DNA of 64,000 nucleotides from Microdochium bolleyi. Lineage: Eukaryota > Ascomycota > Sordariomycetes > Xylariales > Microdochiaceae. A program made the translations under genes and the position numbers. Positions 10,767-21,490 of the stretch are shown piece by piece (within the stretch, counting starts at the first letter, position 1; the number at the start of each line of letters is the position of its first letter). Where the stretch lies: the NCBI GenBank assembly GCA_001566295.1, contig KQ964264.1, positions 248,001 through 312,000 of the forward strand, read 5' to 3'. The notes below the pieces were generated by a model. The model saw only the letters and a program-made list of their open reading frames with translations, had not been told where the DNA came from and ran no database searches.

Positions 10767-11067
10767 AGCACATCAATCTGGATTAGTATGATGGCCGGCG
10801 GAAGAAAGCACTGGTTTTGTGCCGATGGGGGTTTGGTATCAATGATATTGGAGCTGGAAGATGTGGCAAGCTTTCAAAGTCCTTATTTCCTCTTTGTTTT
10901 TTCCCTGATGTCGCTCACTGTCAACACGTACTCGGATCCTTCCTCGTTGTCATTGCCGTGATGCTGATGTCCGTCCAGCAAGACCACAAGCTGTATTTTG
11001 CACCACACCTTCTCATTACCTAGCAGCAATCTCCTGCTGCTCCTCTTTGGGTTGCTCAGTATGCATA

Positions 11068-12804
11068 TCATTCCCCTGTGCCCTCATGTCTCACCAGAAT
11101 ATCGTACTGGTCGTCCGCAGTGCCGACGCGGCTGAAAATCTCTTGTAAGTCTTCCGACGGATACCAATCTTGGGTGTCCCACAGCAAACGCCTCCGATGG
11201 GCGTCTTCGTAGAAGGTCTGATCTCGAAACCGCCATGTCTCTCTGCTGCACGGTACCACTCCAGCACTGGCATACCACACTCCCCAGTCACAACGATGCT
11301 TCACCGGTCTGTCGAGGTCATCATTGGACGGTGTAGAAGCAGGGATCCGTACAATCATTGAGGCCTGCTGTAGACGTGGCATCGAGCACGAGGCACAGGC
11401 TCTTGCAAAAGAGGCCAGCATGCCTGACAGAGCGCCGTCATGATCAGCGATCACGACACCGTCGCGGAAGGGCTGCGGCCACGGCATGTGTGTTTCCCTG
11501 TCGAGGTTGTCGACCTCGGATTCCCGGAGAGCCTGGTACTCGTCCCTTTGTGCCTGGCTGGGTTGCTGCTCGCCGTGGCCCGGGCGGCGGTGATGACCTG
11601 GTGGACTCTCTGTAGCTGTGGCGAAGCTTTGGTCCGCAGCACTCTTGCCGGTCATGAGGAAGTATCCTCCTCCGCCAGGCTTGCGAGACTCCAAACCCAC
11701 CTCGAGTCTCTCCAATGACGGCCAGCAACCATCCAATGCCTGGCGCCGATCTACCTGCGGTGGCGAGAACAGCGCTGCATCGAAATGGCCCAGAATCCAG
11801 AGTCTTCGCAGCAGGGGCAGAGTGGACAGCGCCCTGCGACATGCGTCACTAAGCAGGTCGTAATTTCCGCTGTCAGAGGTCGTTGCATCGCGGACAGGAT
11901 TCAGATCCCCTTGGAAAAACCTCGATGGCCAAATGTGCGTCCCACTCATCAGGATTGCCACAGATTCGAGCTTCCGCAGCTTATGGAGGTGCTCTGTGAT
12001 AGCCTCCGTGAGGAGGTGTCGCTCCTCCCGCCACAAGGTCAAGTACCTGATATCCCAGCTATTGAAGCGCCAAGTGACGCGTCTGAGGTTGGGCATGCTC
12101 GCCGCCATGAGCACGAGACTATGATCGGAAACGTGTCGATTCGTTGCAACCTTGCTGAAGACGCCAATCGCCGGCACGAGCGGGAGCTCGGACGCCCTGA
12201 GTAGCTTGACGTGCGAGTACATGTACCGCCAGCTGTGCAGGTCGACAATGGGATCCGATCGAACGCCGTTCTGATATTGTCTCATGGCTGGGTCGAGCAA
12301 GTCGCCGCTCCGACGTACAGCCCGGGATAAGTTGATGTCACAATCTTTGGACGACCTAATGAGGAATGAGTGGTCGGAAGAGGAGTACATGTCCATGAGA
12401 ACCATCATGAGAGCCCCAGTCGAGCCACCCACCCCTTCTCCAGCCGTAGCCACTCCCCAGTGCTGCAGCAGAGCGAACAGGTTGTGTACTGCCGTACTGA
12501 AAGCTTCGTTGTTGATCTGCCGGTCGTCTTCGTCCTCGAACAGGCGACGCTCCACGTCCGAGTAGGCCGGAAGCACGACGAAGAAATCAATCGTGCGGAC
12601 GGACGCGCGCCGGTGGGGATTGTCGTGTACATAGCTCTTGAACAAGTCGAGTTCCGTGCTCTTGACATTTAGTTCACGAAAGACAAGCCTCTCGGTGGTA
12701 ACCTGCCACTTGTGGGACACGGTGACCAGCGCTAGACATGCGGGCTTGTCGTCCCGGAGATGCAACGCGATGGTGTCCAGGATTTCTTGTGGGAAGCTGT
12801 CCAT
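11068..12804 (-). CDS. F-box protein (578 aa)
   Basis: A single-exon gene. The first ATG in frame gives MDSFPQEILDTIALHL, the start of an N-terminal F-box that continues through LALVTVSHKW and FRELNV (about residues 1-45). An upstream extension would need a non-ATG start. The rest is a long region without a domain I recognise, with Leu-rich segments such as LRRVTWRFNSW and LPLLRRLWILGHFD that suggest degenerate leucine-rich repeats for substrate binding. F-box proteins of this kind act as substrate adaptors of SCF (Skp1-Cullin) ubiquitin ligases; that role is inferred from the F-box. A Gln/Arg-rich, low-complexity segment lies in the middle. The gene is bracketed by two related promoter-like repeats (10629-10766 and 13027-13142). 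Confidence 0.75.
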   Translation of the reverse strand: MDSFPQEILDTIALHLRDDKPACLALVTVSHKWQVTTERLVFRELNVKSTELDLFKSYVHDNPHRRASVRTIDFFVVLPAYSDVERRLFEDEDDRQINNEAFSTAVHNLFALLQHWGVATAGEGVGGSTGALMMVLMDMYSSSDHSFLIRSSKDCDINLSRAVRRSGDLLDPAMRQYQNGVRSDPIVDLHSWRYMYSHVKLLRASELPLVPAIGVFSKVATNRHVSDHSLVLMAASMPNLRRVTWRFNSWDIRYLTLWREERHLLTEAITEHLHKLRKLESVAILMSGTHIWPSRFFQGDLNPVRDATTSDSGNYDLLSDACRRALSTLPLLRRLWILGHFDAALFSPPQVDRRQALDGCWPSLERLEVGLESRKPGGGGYFLMTGKSAADQSFATATESPPGHHRRPGHGEQQPSQAQRDEYQALRESEVDNLDRETHMPWPQPFRDGVVIADHDGALSGMLASFARACASCSMPRLQQASMIVRIPASTPSNDDLDRPVKHRCDWGVWYASAGVVPCSRETWRFRDQTFYEDAHRRRLLWDTQDWYPSEDLQEIFSRVGTADDQYDILVRHEGTGE

Positions 12805-13026
12805 GCCGACAAAGGGGAAGCTCTGCGTGCACAAGATGACGATGAATCCTCTGAAGAGGTAGAGTCACGTTCTGAAGCGGTCACTAGGGTTGGATCAAGG
12901 CTGTTGGTTGGGCGTACGGAGCCTGACCCCTCACCTCTCTGCTCGCAAGAAATGCATATAAGGCTTCCATCATCACCCCACACACACGCACTCTTTCTGT
13001 CCCACGCGCGCGCGTGCCCTGGCAGG

Positions 13027-13142
13027 CTTGGCGTCATCTTGGCAGCATGCTCTTTCCCCGCTCTCACACGGAAGTGCTTATCTCGCAGTCAGAATACAGG
13101 GTTGCATATCCGGCCATCGGAGCTTTGCACCGAGGCCGCAGA
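13027..13142 (+). repeat. Promoter-like segment, copy B of a diverged direct repeat
   Basis: Counterpart of 10629-10766. It stands about 190 bases ahead of the ATG of the transporter at 13329 and just before its TATA box. It ends in blocks containing CATATCCGGC, and that word is echoed once more at 13171-13180. Confidence 0.55.
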
Positions 13143-13191
13143 CCAAAGCAGCCAAGACTACATATCCGGCGCGCTGGCGGTCCTGCAGGTG

Positions 13192-13200
13192 TATATATAA
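13192..13200 (+). promoter_or_regulatory. TATA box of the first ACS transporter
   Basis: TATATATAA, 129 bases before the ATG at 13329. Confidence 0.5.
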
Positions 13201-13328
13201 CCATGCCTGGACGACATGATCGGGTGCCTTGCCCACTCCCTGTCGCGTGATCATCTCTCGTCCTTCGACCTTTCGCAGCGATACCAGACTGACCGTCACC
13301 CAGCAGCGATAGCCGCGACGGAAAAACC

Positions 13329-14934
13329 ATGACGCGCTCGAACAATGAAGACGATACCCCGCACGCGGGCGAGAACAAGGTCGACCTGCTTGTCGCCGCG
13401 GCCGCCGGCACGGACGGGCCCGTGGACCCGGAGGCCGCGCACGAGTACACCATCGACCCGGCGGCCGAGTCGCGGCTCGTGCGCAAGCTCGACCTGCGCG
13501 TACTCCCGATGGTCTTCCTCATGTACTTCTTCACGTTCCTGGACCGCACCAACCTGGGCAACGCCAAGGGCGCCGGGATCGAGGCGGAGCTCGGGCTTGG
13601 CGCGTACGGCTTCAACATCGGCGCGTGCCTGTACTACATTGTGTACTTCTTCGCCGACATCCCCGCGGCGCTGAGCGTCAAGAAGTTCGGCTTCGTCATG
13701 CTGCCGCTGAGCTGCATCCTGTTCGGCATCGTCACGCTCGGCACGGCGTTTATCCACGACGCCGCGGGCTTCTACGTCGTGCGAGTCCTGCTGGGCCTGA
13801 CCGAGTCGTTCCAGTTCCCGGGCCTGAGCTACGTCATCTCGCGGTACTATCGCCGGTCCGAGGTGACGACCAGGGTGTCCTTCTTCATGCTGGCGGCGGC
13901 GGGACTCGCCGGTGGCTTCGGAGGCCTGCTTGCCTCTGCGCTGCTTGCACTGGGCCGCATCGGCAGCGTGACGGGCTGGCGCAACATCTTCCTGGTCGAA
14001 GGGTAGGTGACCTCGATTTAGCATTGCGGCTGTGTGTCTGATTGTTGCGTACCGTCAATGTACTAACACATTCTTTGACGCCTGCAGCATCATCACCATT
14101 GGTGTCGGCATCATCTCGCTCTACCTGTTCCCTGCAGACCCCTCCAAGACACGCATCTTCAACGAGGAGGAGCGTGCACTGGCGATGGCGCGCATGTTCC
14201 ACGACCAGCCGGCGATCCGGGAGCATAAGGAGCGCATCACGTGGGGCCTGGTCAAGCGTGGGTTCTTCAACGTCAACGTCATGGTGGGCGCGTGGATCTA
14301 CATCTGCGACCAGATCACGGTGCAGGGGCTGAGCATCTTCACGGTGGCGATCCTGCGGCTGAACTACCCGGAGCGGTCGACGATTGAGATCCAGCTGCTG
14401 AGCGTGCCGCCGCCCATCTTCGGGGCCGTGTTCGGCATGTGTGTCGCCTACGTGACGATGAAGACGCAGCGGCACGGGGTCGCCATCGCGTGCTGCGCGG
14501 CGATCAACGTGGTCGGGTACTCGATCTGGGTAGCCTCGACGAACGCACAGGCGCGCTACGCCGCGATCTTTCTCAACACGGCGGGGGGTTTCAGCTGGGG
14601 GGTGCTGGTGCTGAGCTGGACGCTGGCCAACGCGGCGCCGGACACGGTGCGCAACGTCGCCAACGGGGCCGTGTCCGGGCTGGCCAACATCGGCAGCATC
14701 GCGGCGACGTGGTCGTACGTGTCGACGGACGCGCGGTCGGGGTACAAGATTGGCAACAGCCTCAACCTGGCGACGGGCGGGTCGGTCATGGTGGCGGCGC
14801 TGGGGCTCATGGTATACCAGCAGCGGGAGAACCGGCGACGGGCCGCAGGAGGGCGCGACTACCGGCTGCAGAGGTCGGCGGAGGAGGTGTCGCAGCTGGG
14901 CCACCTGCACCCCGAGTACCGGTATATTCACTAG
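13329..14934 (+). CDS. MFS transporter, anion:cation symporter (Dal5/Tna1-like) family, 506 aa
   Basis: Exons 13329-14002 and 14088-14934. The 85-nt intron has a CTAAC branch site, and the joined frame is 507 codons. The N-terminus carries the ACS-family signature (KLDLRVLP ... FLDRTNLGNA), followed by about twelve hydrophobic segments, with the GLTESFQFPG loop typical of this family in the first half. Relatives carry organic anions such as allantoate, nicotinate, pantothenate or biotin across the plasma membrane by proton symport; the substrate cannot be told from sequence. It is followed in the same direction by a Zn2Cys6 regulator, and a second ACS carrier lies at 21491 beyond a DUF3604 hydrolase, suggesting uptake for a shared catabolic route. 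The sequence is very GC-rich. Confidence 0.9.
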
Positions 14935-15544
14935 GGTACCTCACGGTAGGCGACTGACTGGGCGCAGGGGACTAGCGGCGGGATGGCGTCGTGCGGCTGG
15001 GTGGGTGGGTGGCGGTGGCAGAGGGGGAGGGCCGGCGATGGGCGGGCGGGACACCCTTGGAAGGTTTCAAGAGCATGTGGCGCTCGTTGCCTGACGGATG
15101 AGACGGTGCTGACTCGGGGGCTCCCGCTGGTGCGTTGAGGTGGCGGAGATGCTTGTTTGGGCTTGTCTGGTCCCCAGGAGGAGGAGAGGGCCGTCGACCG
15201 CGATCGTGATAGAGGAAGACGGGCCACCACGTGTGCCCCTGTGCCCTGTGTGCCCGATTGCCCCACCCGCAACCGTGAACCCTCGAGCCTTTAAGTTGGC
15301 CTGGGGCACCCCCGACTGCTCCAGGCCTGCAGCGACCCCCCGACCTCGCGCCCGCTGACGTCTCCTTCCAGTTTCAAGGTGCCTCCTATCTCGACCCTCC
15401 TCGCACCTGCCGGATCCCCTTCCGCCCTCCTTCTGCAACCGCTGCCCCAGCGCCCGCTCGCTCCTGACGCTCCATCGTCGCCGGCCTCGCCGCCCACCAC
15501 ATGGAACCCGCCGCCCGCTGCACCCGCCGGCTGCAAGCCTGAGC
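14935..15544. other. GC-rich intergenic region ahead of the regulator
   Basis: About 610 bases of G- and C-rich sequence that must hold the 3' end of the transporter transcript and the promoter of the Zn2Cys6 gene. I see no strong TATA box; TTTAAG at about 15291 is the nearest candidate. Confidence 0.4.
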
Positions 15545-17476
15545 ATGCACCACCGCCCGCACACCTCGCCGCCCACCACGCCCGCGTCCCCCGACCCTCC
15601 TCGTCCCCGCCTCCCCCGGGTCCGCACCGGCTGCCTCTCCTGCAAGCGCGCCCATGTCAAGTGCAGCGCGGGCAAGCCCGCCTGCGAGCGCTGCCTCCGC
15701 ACCGGCCGCGCCTGCGACTATCCCGCCCCTCCCGGCCCAAAGCCCAAGCACAAGGATGTCGCCGCCTCGCGCGCTCTCGCCACCGCGCCCCGGCCCCTGC
15801 GCCAGCTCCTGCCGGCCTCCGGAGGCCCCGTCCCGGTGACCACGGGCCTGTCTGCGCTGCTCAACCGCCCTAGCCACTTCAGCGACCTCGACGACCCCAA
15901 CGCCGCCCTCTACTTCGACCGCTTCAGGTCCCAGGCCGCACGCTATCGCAGCGCCACCACCGACCCAGACGACTTCTGGTTCCGCACCCTGCTGCGCGAG
16001 ACGGCCAACGACAACGGCATCCTCGCTGCCGTCCTCGGCCTCGGCGCCCTGGCCCAGTCTCTCGGGCCTGGCTCAGAGGATGTCTCCCTCTTCTCTGTCA
16101 ACTCGGTAAAGTCGCCAGACCCGCAGCAGACCTCGTACCGTGACGCCATCAAGTACTATACTCTATCCATCGCAAAACTGCGCAAGCGTCTGGCAGATCC
16201 GGCGTCCCTGCACGAAGCACCCTCCCCGAGGGATACTGCCCCTGCCCAGCAGGATGCGACTCGGTCCGTACTCATCTCATCGATCCTCTACTCGGCGTTT
16301 GAGCTCATGCACGGCAACGCGTCCGCTGCTGATCGGATCGTCGCCAAAGGCATGAGCATGCTGCGCAGGATGATCCTGCACCAGAAACAGCCCGCACTGC
16401 CAGCTGTGGAGAAGCTCTCCTTGGACGACGATTCGCAGTCCGCATCATCGTCGCCGGACCCTTCATACTCTCAGATCAGCCAGTCTTGTGACGATGCCGG
16501 GATGGAGGAAGCCGAGTGGCTTCTTGTTCGCCGGGCAGTACTTGGTTCACTTTATGCGCCTATGCGACCTTTAAGTCGAGATGTCATCTGCTCCCTCCCG
16601 GACCTCAACTTCCTTGCTGGCTCCAAACCGCCGCCGCTCGATGCCAGCCCCCCGACGTATTGGAAGCTCTACTTTCGCTGGCTGCCACTTGCCGCTCTTT
16701 GGTACGTTCGAGCATCGACCTTCCGCATGCCGACTTCTGCTGGACCAGATTCGGCTTGTGGCAAGACAGAAGGAGCGGAGGTGGAGATGTTGGACCTGCA
16801 GACAGAGCCATGGAGGGTACTTCTAGAGGAGAGAGAGGCCCTGTTGGGGCAAATGAGGGCTTGGGAGGCGGCAATACACGCCCGACTAGTATTGGCGGCG
16901 ACTGTCGAAGAATCGGCTGTCCTCCGGCAAATCTTACCAAACTGCAAAAATCTCCGGTATCAGATCATGTCGCTCTTCGGCTCGATTGCGGCACCTGAAA
17001 AACGCGAGGAGATGAGAGCGCTATCATGCGAGATCATCGAGATGAGCGAGCAGGTGTTTGAGGTGCTCCCAGGCATCAAGGAAGGCCGCGACGAGATGCG
17101 CGAAAGTCTCTCCGCCGTGGGTGTGCTCATGAGCCAGAACTGTCGCGAATCAGCCGATACCAGAAAAAGGGCTTTGGCTTTGTGCCGGCAGCTCATCGAC
17201 TCTCGCTCGCGGTGGGACGCGAAGGGTGTCGTCATGGGCACGAGCAAGCTGATGGAGATCGAGGAGGAGGGCCGCGAAATGGAGGAAGACTACATCCCAG
17301 TCAGTGCGCAATGGGACTGGACACTGGCGAGCTGGGACGAAGGCTTCACCGAGCTGACAGTCGTCTATACACCAAAGACTCTGCAAGTTGAGGGTACTGG
17401 TGCTACAGCGTCCACCGGAGCGAACCATGCAGTCAGCCGCAAGATGATATTGAGACCTACGGAGTATGGCTATTGA
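15545..17476 (+). CDS. Zn2Cys6 transcription factor (643 aa)
   Basis: An intronless frame from the ATG at 15545. After a Pro-rich leader it has the binuclear zinc cluster Cys30-x2-Cys33-x6-Cys40-x6-Cys47-x2-Cys50-x6-Cys57, followed by a basic Pro/Lys linker. The middle and C-terminal regions resemble the fungal regulatory C-terminal class (GLGALAQSL, YYTLSIAKLRKRL, a long helical region up to about residue 590). Such proteins bind CGG-type half sites and control nearby catabolic or secondary-metabolism genes. Its position between a transporter and a hydrolase makes local regulation of that set likely (inference). There is no sign of truncation. Confidence 0.88.
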   Translation: MHHRPHTSPPTTPASPDPPRPRLPRVRTGCLSCKRAHVKCSAGKPACERCLRTGRACDYPAPPGPKPKHKDVAASRALATAPRPLRQLLPASGGPVPVTTGLSALLNRPSHFSDLDDPNAALYFDRFRSQAARYRSATTDPDDFWFRTLLRETANDNGILAAVLGLGALAQSLGPGSEDVSLFSVNSVKSPDPQQTSYRDAIKYYTLSIAKLRKRLADPASLHEAPSPRDTAPAQQDATRSVLISSILYSAFELMHGNASAADRIVAKGMSMLRRMILHQKQPALPAVEKLSLDDDSQSASSSPDPSYSQISQSCDDAGMEEAEWLLVRRAVLGSLYAPMRPLSRDVICSLPDLNFLAGSKPPPLDASPPTYWKLYFRWLPLAALWYVRASTFRMPTSAGPDSACGKTEGAEVEMLDLQTEPWRVLLEEREALLGQMRAWEAAIHARLVLAATVEESAVLRQILPNCKNLRYQIMSLFGSIAAPEKREEMRALSCEIIEMSEQVFEVLPGIKEGRDEMRESLSAVGVLMSQNCRESADTRKRALALCRQLIDSRSRWDAKGVVMGTSKLMEIEEEGREMEEDYIPVSAQWDWTLASWDEGFTELTVVYTPKTLQVEGTGATASTGANHAVSRKMILRPTEYGY

Positions 17477-17737
17477 AGTGTGGATAACGTCCTCCTCCGT
17501 CGAAGCCAACCTTCTACAGAGTACCTGCGATTATACATAAGAGGGCCCACGCTATCCAAGAACAAGCGAGTATTCCAGCAAGTCGGCATGTTGAATAACT
17601 TGGGACTGTGACAAGAGGGCAATTCTAGACGGAGTCTCTCCACACGAGCAATATATGGCACGGCTCAACCGAGGAGAACTTGGTTGTGTATCAATCCTTC
17701 GTCTCGGTATTAGTACAACCCGGGCCATCATCTCAGC

Positions 17738-20260
17738 TCAAGTGGTCTCGTAATCGACAAAAACAGGACTGGTAATGACCTTGCCTCCGTCCCACTCTCT
17801 TGCCACGAAATAAACAGCCTTGCTTCTCACGTCCCTGTCCTCCGCTAACGAGGGCAACGTGAACGAACCCTCGACGCGTGGCGGCAGCGCAACATCCTCT
17901 AGGATCTCGACTGAAACGAAGAGGTCTGCCCCGCCAGCAATTTCGATTGTCTTGACGCCGCTCCCATCAGTGGCGTCTTGTTGCCTCAGCAGTGCCTCCT
18001 TTGTGGCTTGAAGCTCGAATCGCGGCTGCGCCTTGTGCGGGTTGCCAGCCAGCACATTGCCAACCTTGACGTAACCGCCAAGGTGGCCCGTGACACAAAC
18101 GCTGGTTGGGTCTGCCGACAGATATACGTCAACACCATCGAAGTCGCCGCTCGTGTGGGTACGGAAGATGACCTGGGTCTCCGACACACGCTCGACAACC
18201 TCTTCGGGGCTGTACGAGACGCCGCCAAACGGCTCGATCCGATCAACGGTGGCACCCCCACCCTTGATGATGATGGAGCCGTCCCACACTGCCTCTCGGT
18301 AGCGGTCATACAGGCGTGCTCCTCCCCACTTGACTCTGAGCTTAGTGGTGCCTGCAGCAGCCGTGTTGGCCCGTGTAGCTTCCTGCTGCAGGCTGCGCTG
18401 GAAGATGATGCCGCTGGCGCTCCACGCCTCGATGGACTCGAAGCCCCGGCTGCCATAGAAGTAGTAGTCGAACGTGACAGTCTGCCCGGCTCCGACACGC
18501 ATGTCATCGCCCTGCAGCACTACCGGGGCCTCCGCATCCCTTTCGCCGCCTGTCCTGGCAGTGACAATCCCAACAAGCCTCTCGCCCGTCGTCGCGAACG
18601 TCCTACGCGCCCGCAGCGCCGTGGCGACAGCGCCCCTTGACAGTTCGGCGGCGAGCACGCCCGTGAGCCCTCCCTTTGTCCCGAAGACGGCGGTGCCAGG
18701 CACACCTCCGCCGCACCGGCCACGGTGCTCGTCCGAGTTCGCCGACACGCCCATGCGCCAGCCGCGGCCCACGGCGTCGCGGAGCAGCCATTCGAAGAGA
18801 CCCCAGGCGCTGCCGATCTCGAGCAGCCGCTCGAGCTGCGGGTGGTGCCACGCGAGATTGCACCGCCTGCCGCCGACATGCGGGATGAGCAGGTGTTCCT
18901 CGGGAGCGTGCGCGTACGTCGCGTACACCTCGTCGAGTGGCCATGCGCCAGGCACGAGGTCGGCTGGGCCGTGCTCGTTCCACTCGAAGCTGCGCGCCAC
19001 GTTGCCGTGTCTATCGCGCGGGAACTCGATGGCCTGATCGCCATCGTCGCCGCTGCCGAGGAAGACGACGTTGTGGTCCCCTCCTGCCGCCGAGTTGCCG
19101 CACCACTCCGTCCCCGGGAAGATGACGAGCCTGCCCTTCTCGTGTGCGTTAATGTCACGGATAATCCCGAGTGTCGCCGCCCATGCGGTCTCGGTCACGT
19201 TGAAGTCGTTGGCCGTGTAGCCCACCACGTCGAGCCCGGCGACGCGCTGCGCGTACGAGAAGTTGTATGTCGTCGAGTTGGTGCCCACCGTGTCGTCGGA
19301 GTGCACGTGCAGGTCGGCGAAGAGCGGGCGCGGGACGGGGATGTGCGAGGCCGCGGTGATGTGCTCTGATGCGGCCAGCAGCACTTTGCTGTCGTCGGCC
19401 TTGTTGGATATAGACGCCTCGAGGGTGAAGTCGCCGTCCGCGGGCAGGGTCAGCTGGGTTGTGGCAACTGTCCAGCCGTCCTGTGCGAGGTCGAGGTCCT
19501 GCTGCCACACATTCTCGCTTGCCTCGACGTTGCCTTTGAGCTCAAGCCGCGCGACGAGCCCTTGCACATCGGCCGTCGTGTTCCCCCACACGTCCTCGGC
19601 ATGGATGTGTACCGGAAATTCCAACCCGGGCCGGACAACCCTCGGGTGCACGATCTTCAACTGCGCCGCCGGCCCAGGGACGACAGGGATCGCGATGTCT
19701 GGCCTGATCGGCGCAAAGCGCGACGTGCCCACGGGATCAATGTACCAGCGCATCAGGAAGGCGTCCTCGACGAACGTCTGCACCCGCGTTCCCCTCGCGC
19801 CCCAGCGCCGGTCGCCGATGCGCACGGTGATGACGTCGCCCGGGTTCAGATATCCGTCGACGACGTCCACAATCACCGCCTTTTGGAACGGCCGCTCGTG
19901 GCCCTTCTGGTCGAACCGCACGGCCAGGCCCTGAACCGTCGCGGGGGTCTGCCCGGGAGCGAGCGGACCCGGGGCGTACTCGGCCGACACGTAGTTCTCG
20001 GCCCGCGGGTCCGAGGTCTGCAAGAGGGCCCAGTCCGAGTAGAACTTGAACGTGCCTTTGATCCACGCGCCGTCGGCGAGGCCCGACGCACCGACCGTGT
20101 AGGTCACGACGAGCTCGGTGTGCTGGCCCGCGGTCAGGCTGGTCGTGTTGCACGACAGCGAGCCGAGGAACGGGAGGGCCTTGGTGTGCTGGTAGAGGCC
20201 TTCCGGGGCGAAGTAGGTCCCCGCCACGGCGGTGAGCTCGGCGTCTGTCAGGGTCTTCAT
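17738..20260 (-). CDS. DUF3604 / PHP-like metal-dependent hydrolase (840 aa), intronless
   Basis: Start chosen at the first ATG (MKTLTDAELTAV); the frame runs 20 codons further upstream but has no ATG there. An N-terminal beta-rich part (to about 300) leads into a DUF3604 core with ADLHVHSDDT at about 315-323, GTEWCG near 384, DHNVVF near 395, IPHVGGRRCNLAWHH near 459-473 and SANSDEHRG near 507-514. These His/Asp/Glu residues are placed like the metal ligands of PHP-type phosphoesterases. DUF3604 proteins are mainly bacterial; a long gene with no intron is compatible with old transfer from bacteria. No signal peptide is seen. The substrate is unknown. Neighbours (two ACS carriers, one regulator) suggest it breaks down or activates an imported organic anion; that is inference. 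Confidence 0.8.
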   Translation of the reverse strand: MKTLTDAELTAVAGTYFAPEGLYQHTKALPFLGSLSCNTTSLTAGQHTELVVTYTVGASGLADGAWIKGTFKFYSDWALLQTSDPRAENYVSAEYAPGPLAPGQTPATVQGLAVRFDQKGHERPFQKAVIVDVVDGYLNPGDVITVRIGDRRWGARGTRVQTFVEDAFLMRWYIDPVGTSRFAPIRPDIAIPVVPGPAAQLKIVHPRVVRPGLEFPVHIHAEDVWGNTTADVQGLVARLELKGNVEASENVWQQDLDLAQDGWTVATTQLTLPADGDFTLEASISNKADDSKVLLAASEHITAASHIPVPRPLFADLHVHSDDTVGTNSTTYNFSYAQRVAGLDVVGYTANDFNVTETAWAATLGIIRDINAHEKGRLVIFPGTEWCGNSAAGGDHNVVFLGSGDDGDQAIEFPRDRHGNVARSFEWNEHGPADLVPGAWPLDEVYATYAHAPEEHLLIPHVGGRRCNLAWHHPQLERLLEIGSAWGLFEWLLRDAVGRGWRMGVSANSDEHRGRCGGGVPGTAVFGTKGGLTGVLAAELSRGAVATALRARRTFATTGERLVGIVTARTGGERDAEAPVVLQGDDMRVGAGQTVTFDYYFYGSRGFESIEAWSASGIIFQRSLQQEATRANTAAAGTTKLRVKWGGARLYDRYREAVWDGSIIIKGGGATVDRIEPFGGVSYSPEEVVERVSETQVIFRTHTSGDFDGVDVYLSADPTSVCVTGHLGGYVKVGNVLAGNPHKAQPRFELQATKEALLRQQDATDGSGVKTIEIAGGADLFVSVEILEDVALPPRVEGSFTLPSLAEDRDVRSKAVYFVAREWDGGKVITSPVFVDYETT

Positions 20261-21490
20261 GGTGACTGAGGCTGTGGACGCTCTCCTTTTCCTTCCTCTG
20301 TGCTGTTTTGGTGGTGGCACGAGGGACGCTGCGGTTGAAGGACCACAATGTCGGGTCTGGGCGGGTATCTCAACAGCACATATCGGCGCAAGAAGCAGAG
20401 ACAGATAGAAGCAGAATATTGTACTTGGTTGTGTGGATTTCCGCCAGAACCTCCCAAAAAAAAACTTCGGCGGTCGTCCGCTCCCGACGGGTGTAGTGCT
20501 TTGAGCTGAGAATTAATCATCCCGGTGCTTCCTCCGGTCCGGCATGGTGGTTCCCCCGCTCTCGGCTCCGTGATTTGCACTCTCCACCGCATATCACGCC
20601 ATCGACACAATTAGGCCACTACCCCCAAATTTCCATCCTCTCCACTACCAGGACAGTTCTTCACCAAACAACCCCCTGTCCCCTGGCAATTGCGTGATCG
20701 TAGCTGAAAAGGAGATAAGACAAGTGGGCAAGGGGGCATCGGGGGGCGTCCCGAGGGTTCGGCACGCCAGTGTCGCGGTGCGAACGAGGCAGGATGATGG
20801 CCCTTTGGATGGAAGAGTGCGTTAGGGTGCTTTGGTCGTGTTCAATGAGTCAGTGTCGGGTCCGACGCGGCTCTGGAGTTTCTCGTCCACGGCATCTAGT
20901 CCATCCGCGCGGATCTGCGTGGGGTTGCCTGCGTTGCCTTTCTTCGTGGTCCGATGCTGCCCGTCAAGCCAACGCGTCTGGCCCAGTAGGCTTGGCCTAG
21001 ACGACCCGGCGGAAACATTCTATCAAGGTATCAGGTCACAATCAGCATGAAGTCTTTGCCCTGGGATCACTGTCCAGGCTCGCGCCGTGATCCCTTGCAC
21101 TCGGCTTGTTGCCGAGACGCGGCGTGTGCCGTGGGCTGACAGACACCCACAGTGCATTGCGTGCTCTGATCCCGACATGCTGCCACCGCGCGAGGCAGCC
21201 ACTCGGCTGCGATGCCCCGACTTTGACTCGTGCGCAGGAGACGATACCGGAAGGCCAAGACCTAACAGCTACCCGACTGACAGCCCCCCTCTGCTGAACA
21301 GTCGTGGTTGCAGCTGCGAACCCGGCTCTGCGGTGCCGTGCACGTCGCTCACGCTTCTAGAAAACCAGCCCGCCCGTCCCCTGATAATCTTTCCCAGTCC
21401 GGCCAGTTAATGCGCTGTTTCCCCTTCCGTCGCTACTAACTTTTGAGAAATCACCGTTGTAGCGCGTGACTGAGGTTCATACTTGTCGAA
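20261..21490. other. Divergent intergenic region between hydrolase and second transporter
   Basis: 1.2 kb holding the promoters of both the minus-strand hydrolase and the plus-strand transporter. I see no coding frame of quality. It contains an A-run at about 20457 and no clear TATA box on either side. Confidence 0.4.

Noticed and set aside
12805..12834. A 10-residue extension of the F-box protein
   Set aside because: It would start at TTG. The ATG at 12804 begins exactly at the F-box.
13885..14931. A 348-codon open frame on the minus strand
   Set aside because: Antisense to the transporter exon, rich in Arg, His and Pro as GC-rich antisense frames are, with no domain.
20261..20320. A 20-residue N-terminal extension of the DUF3604 protein
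   Set aside because: It would start at GTG. The first ATG at 20260 is a more natural fungal start.
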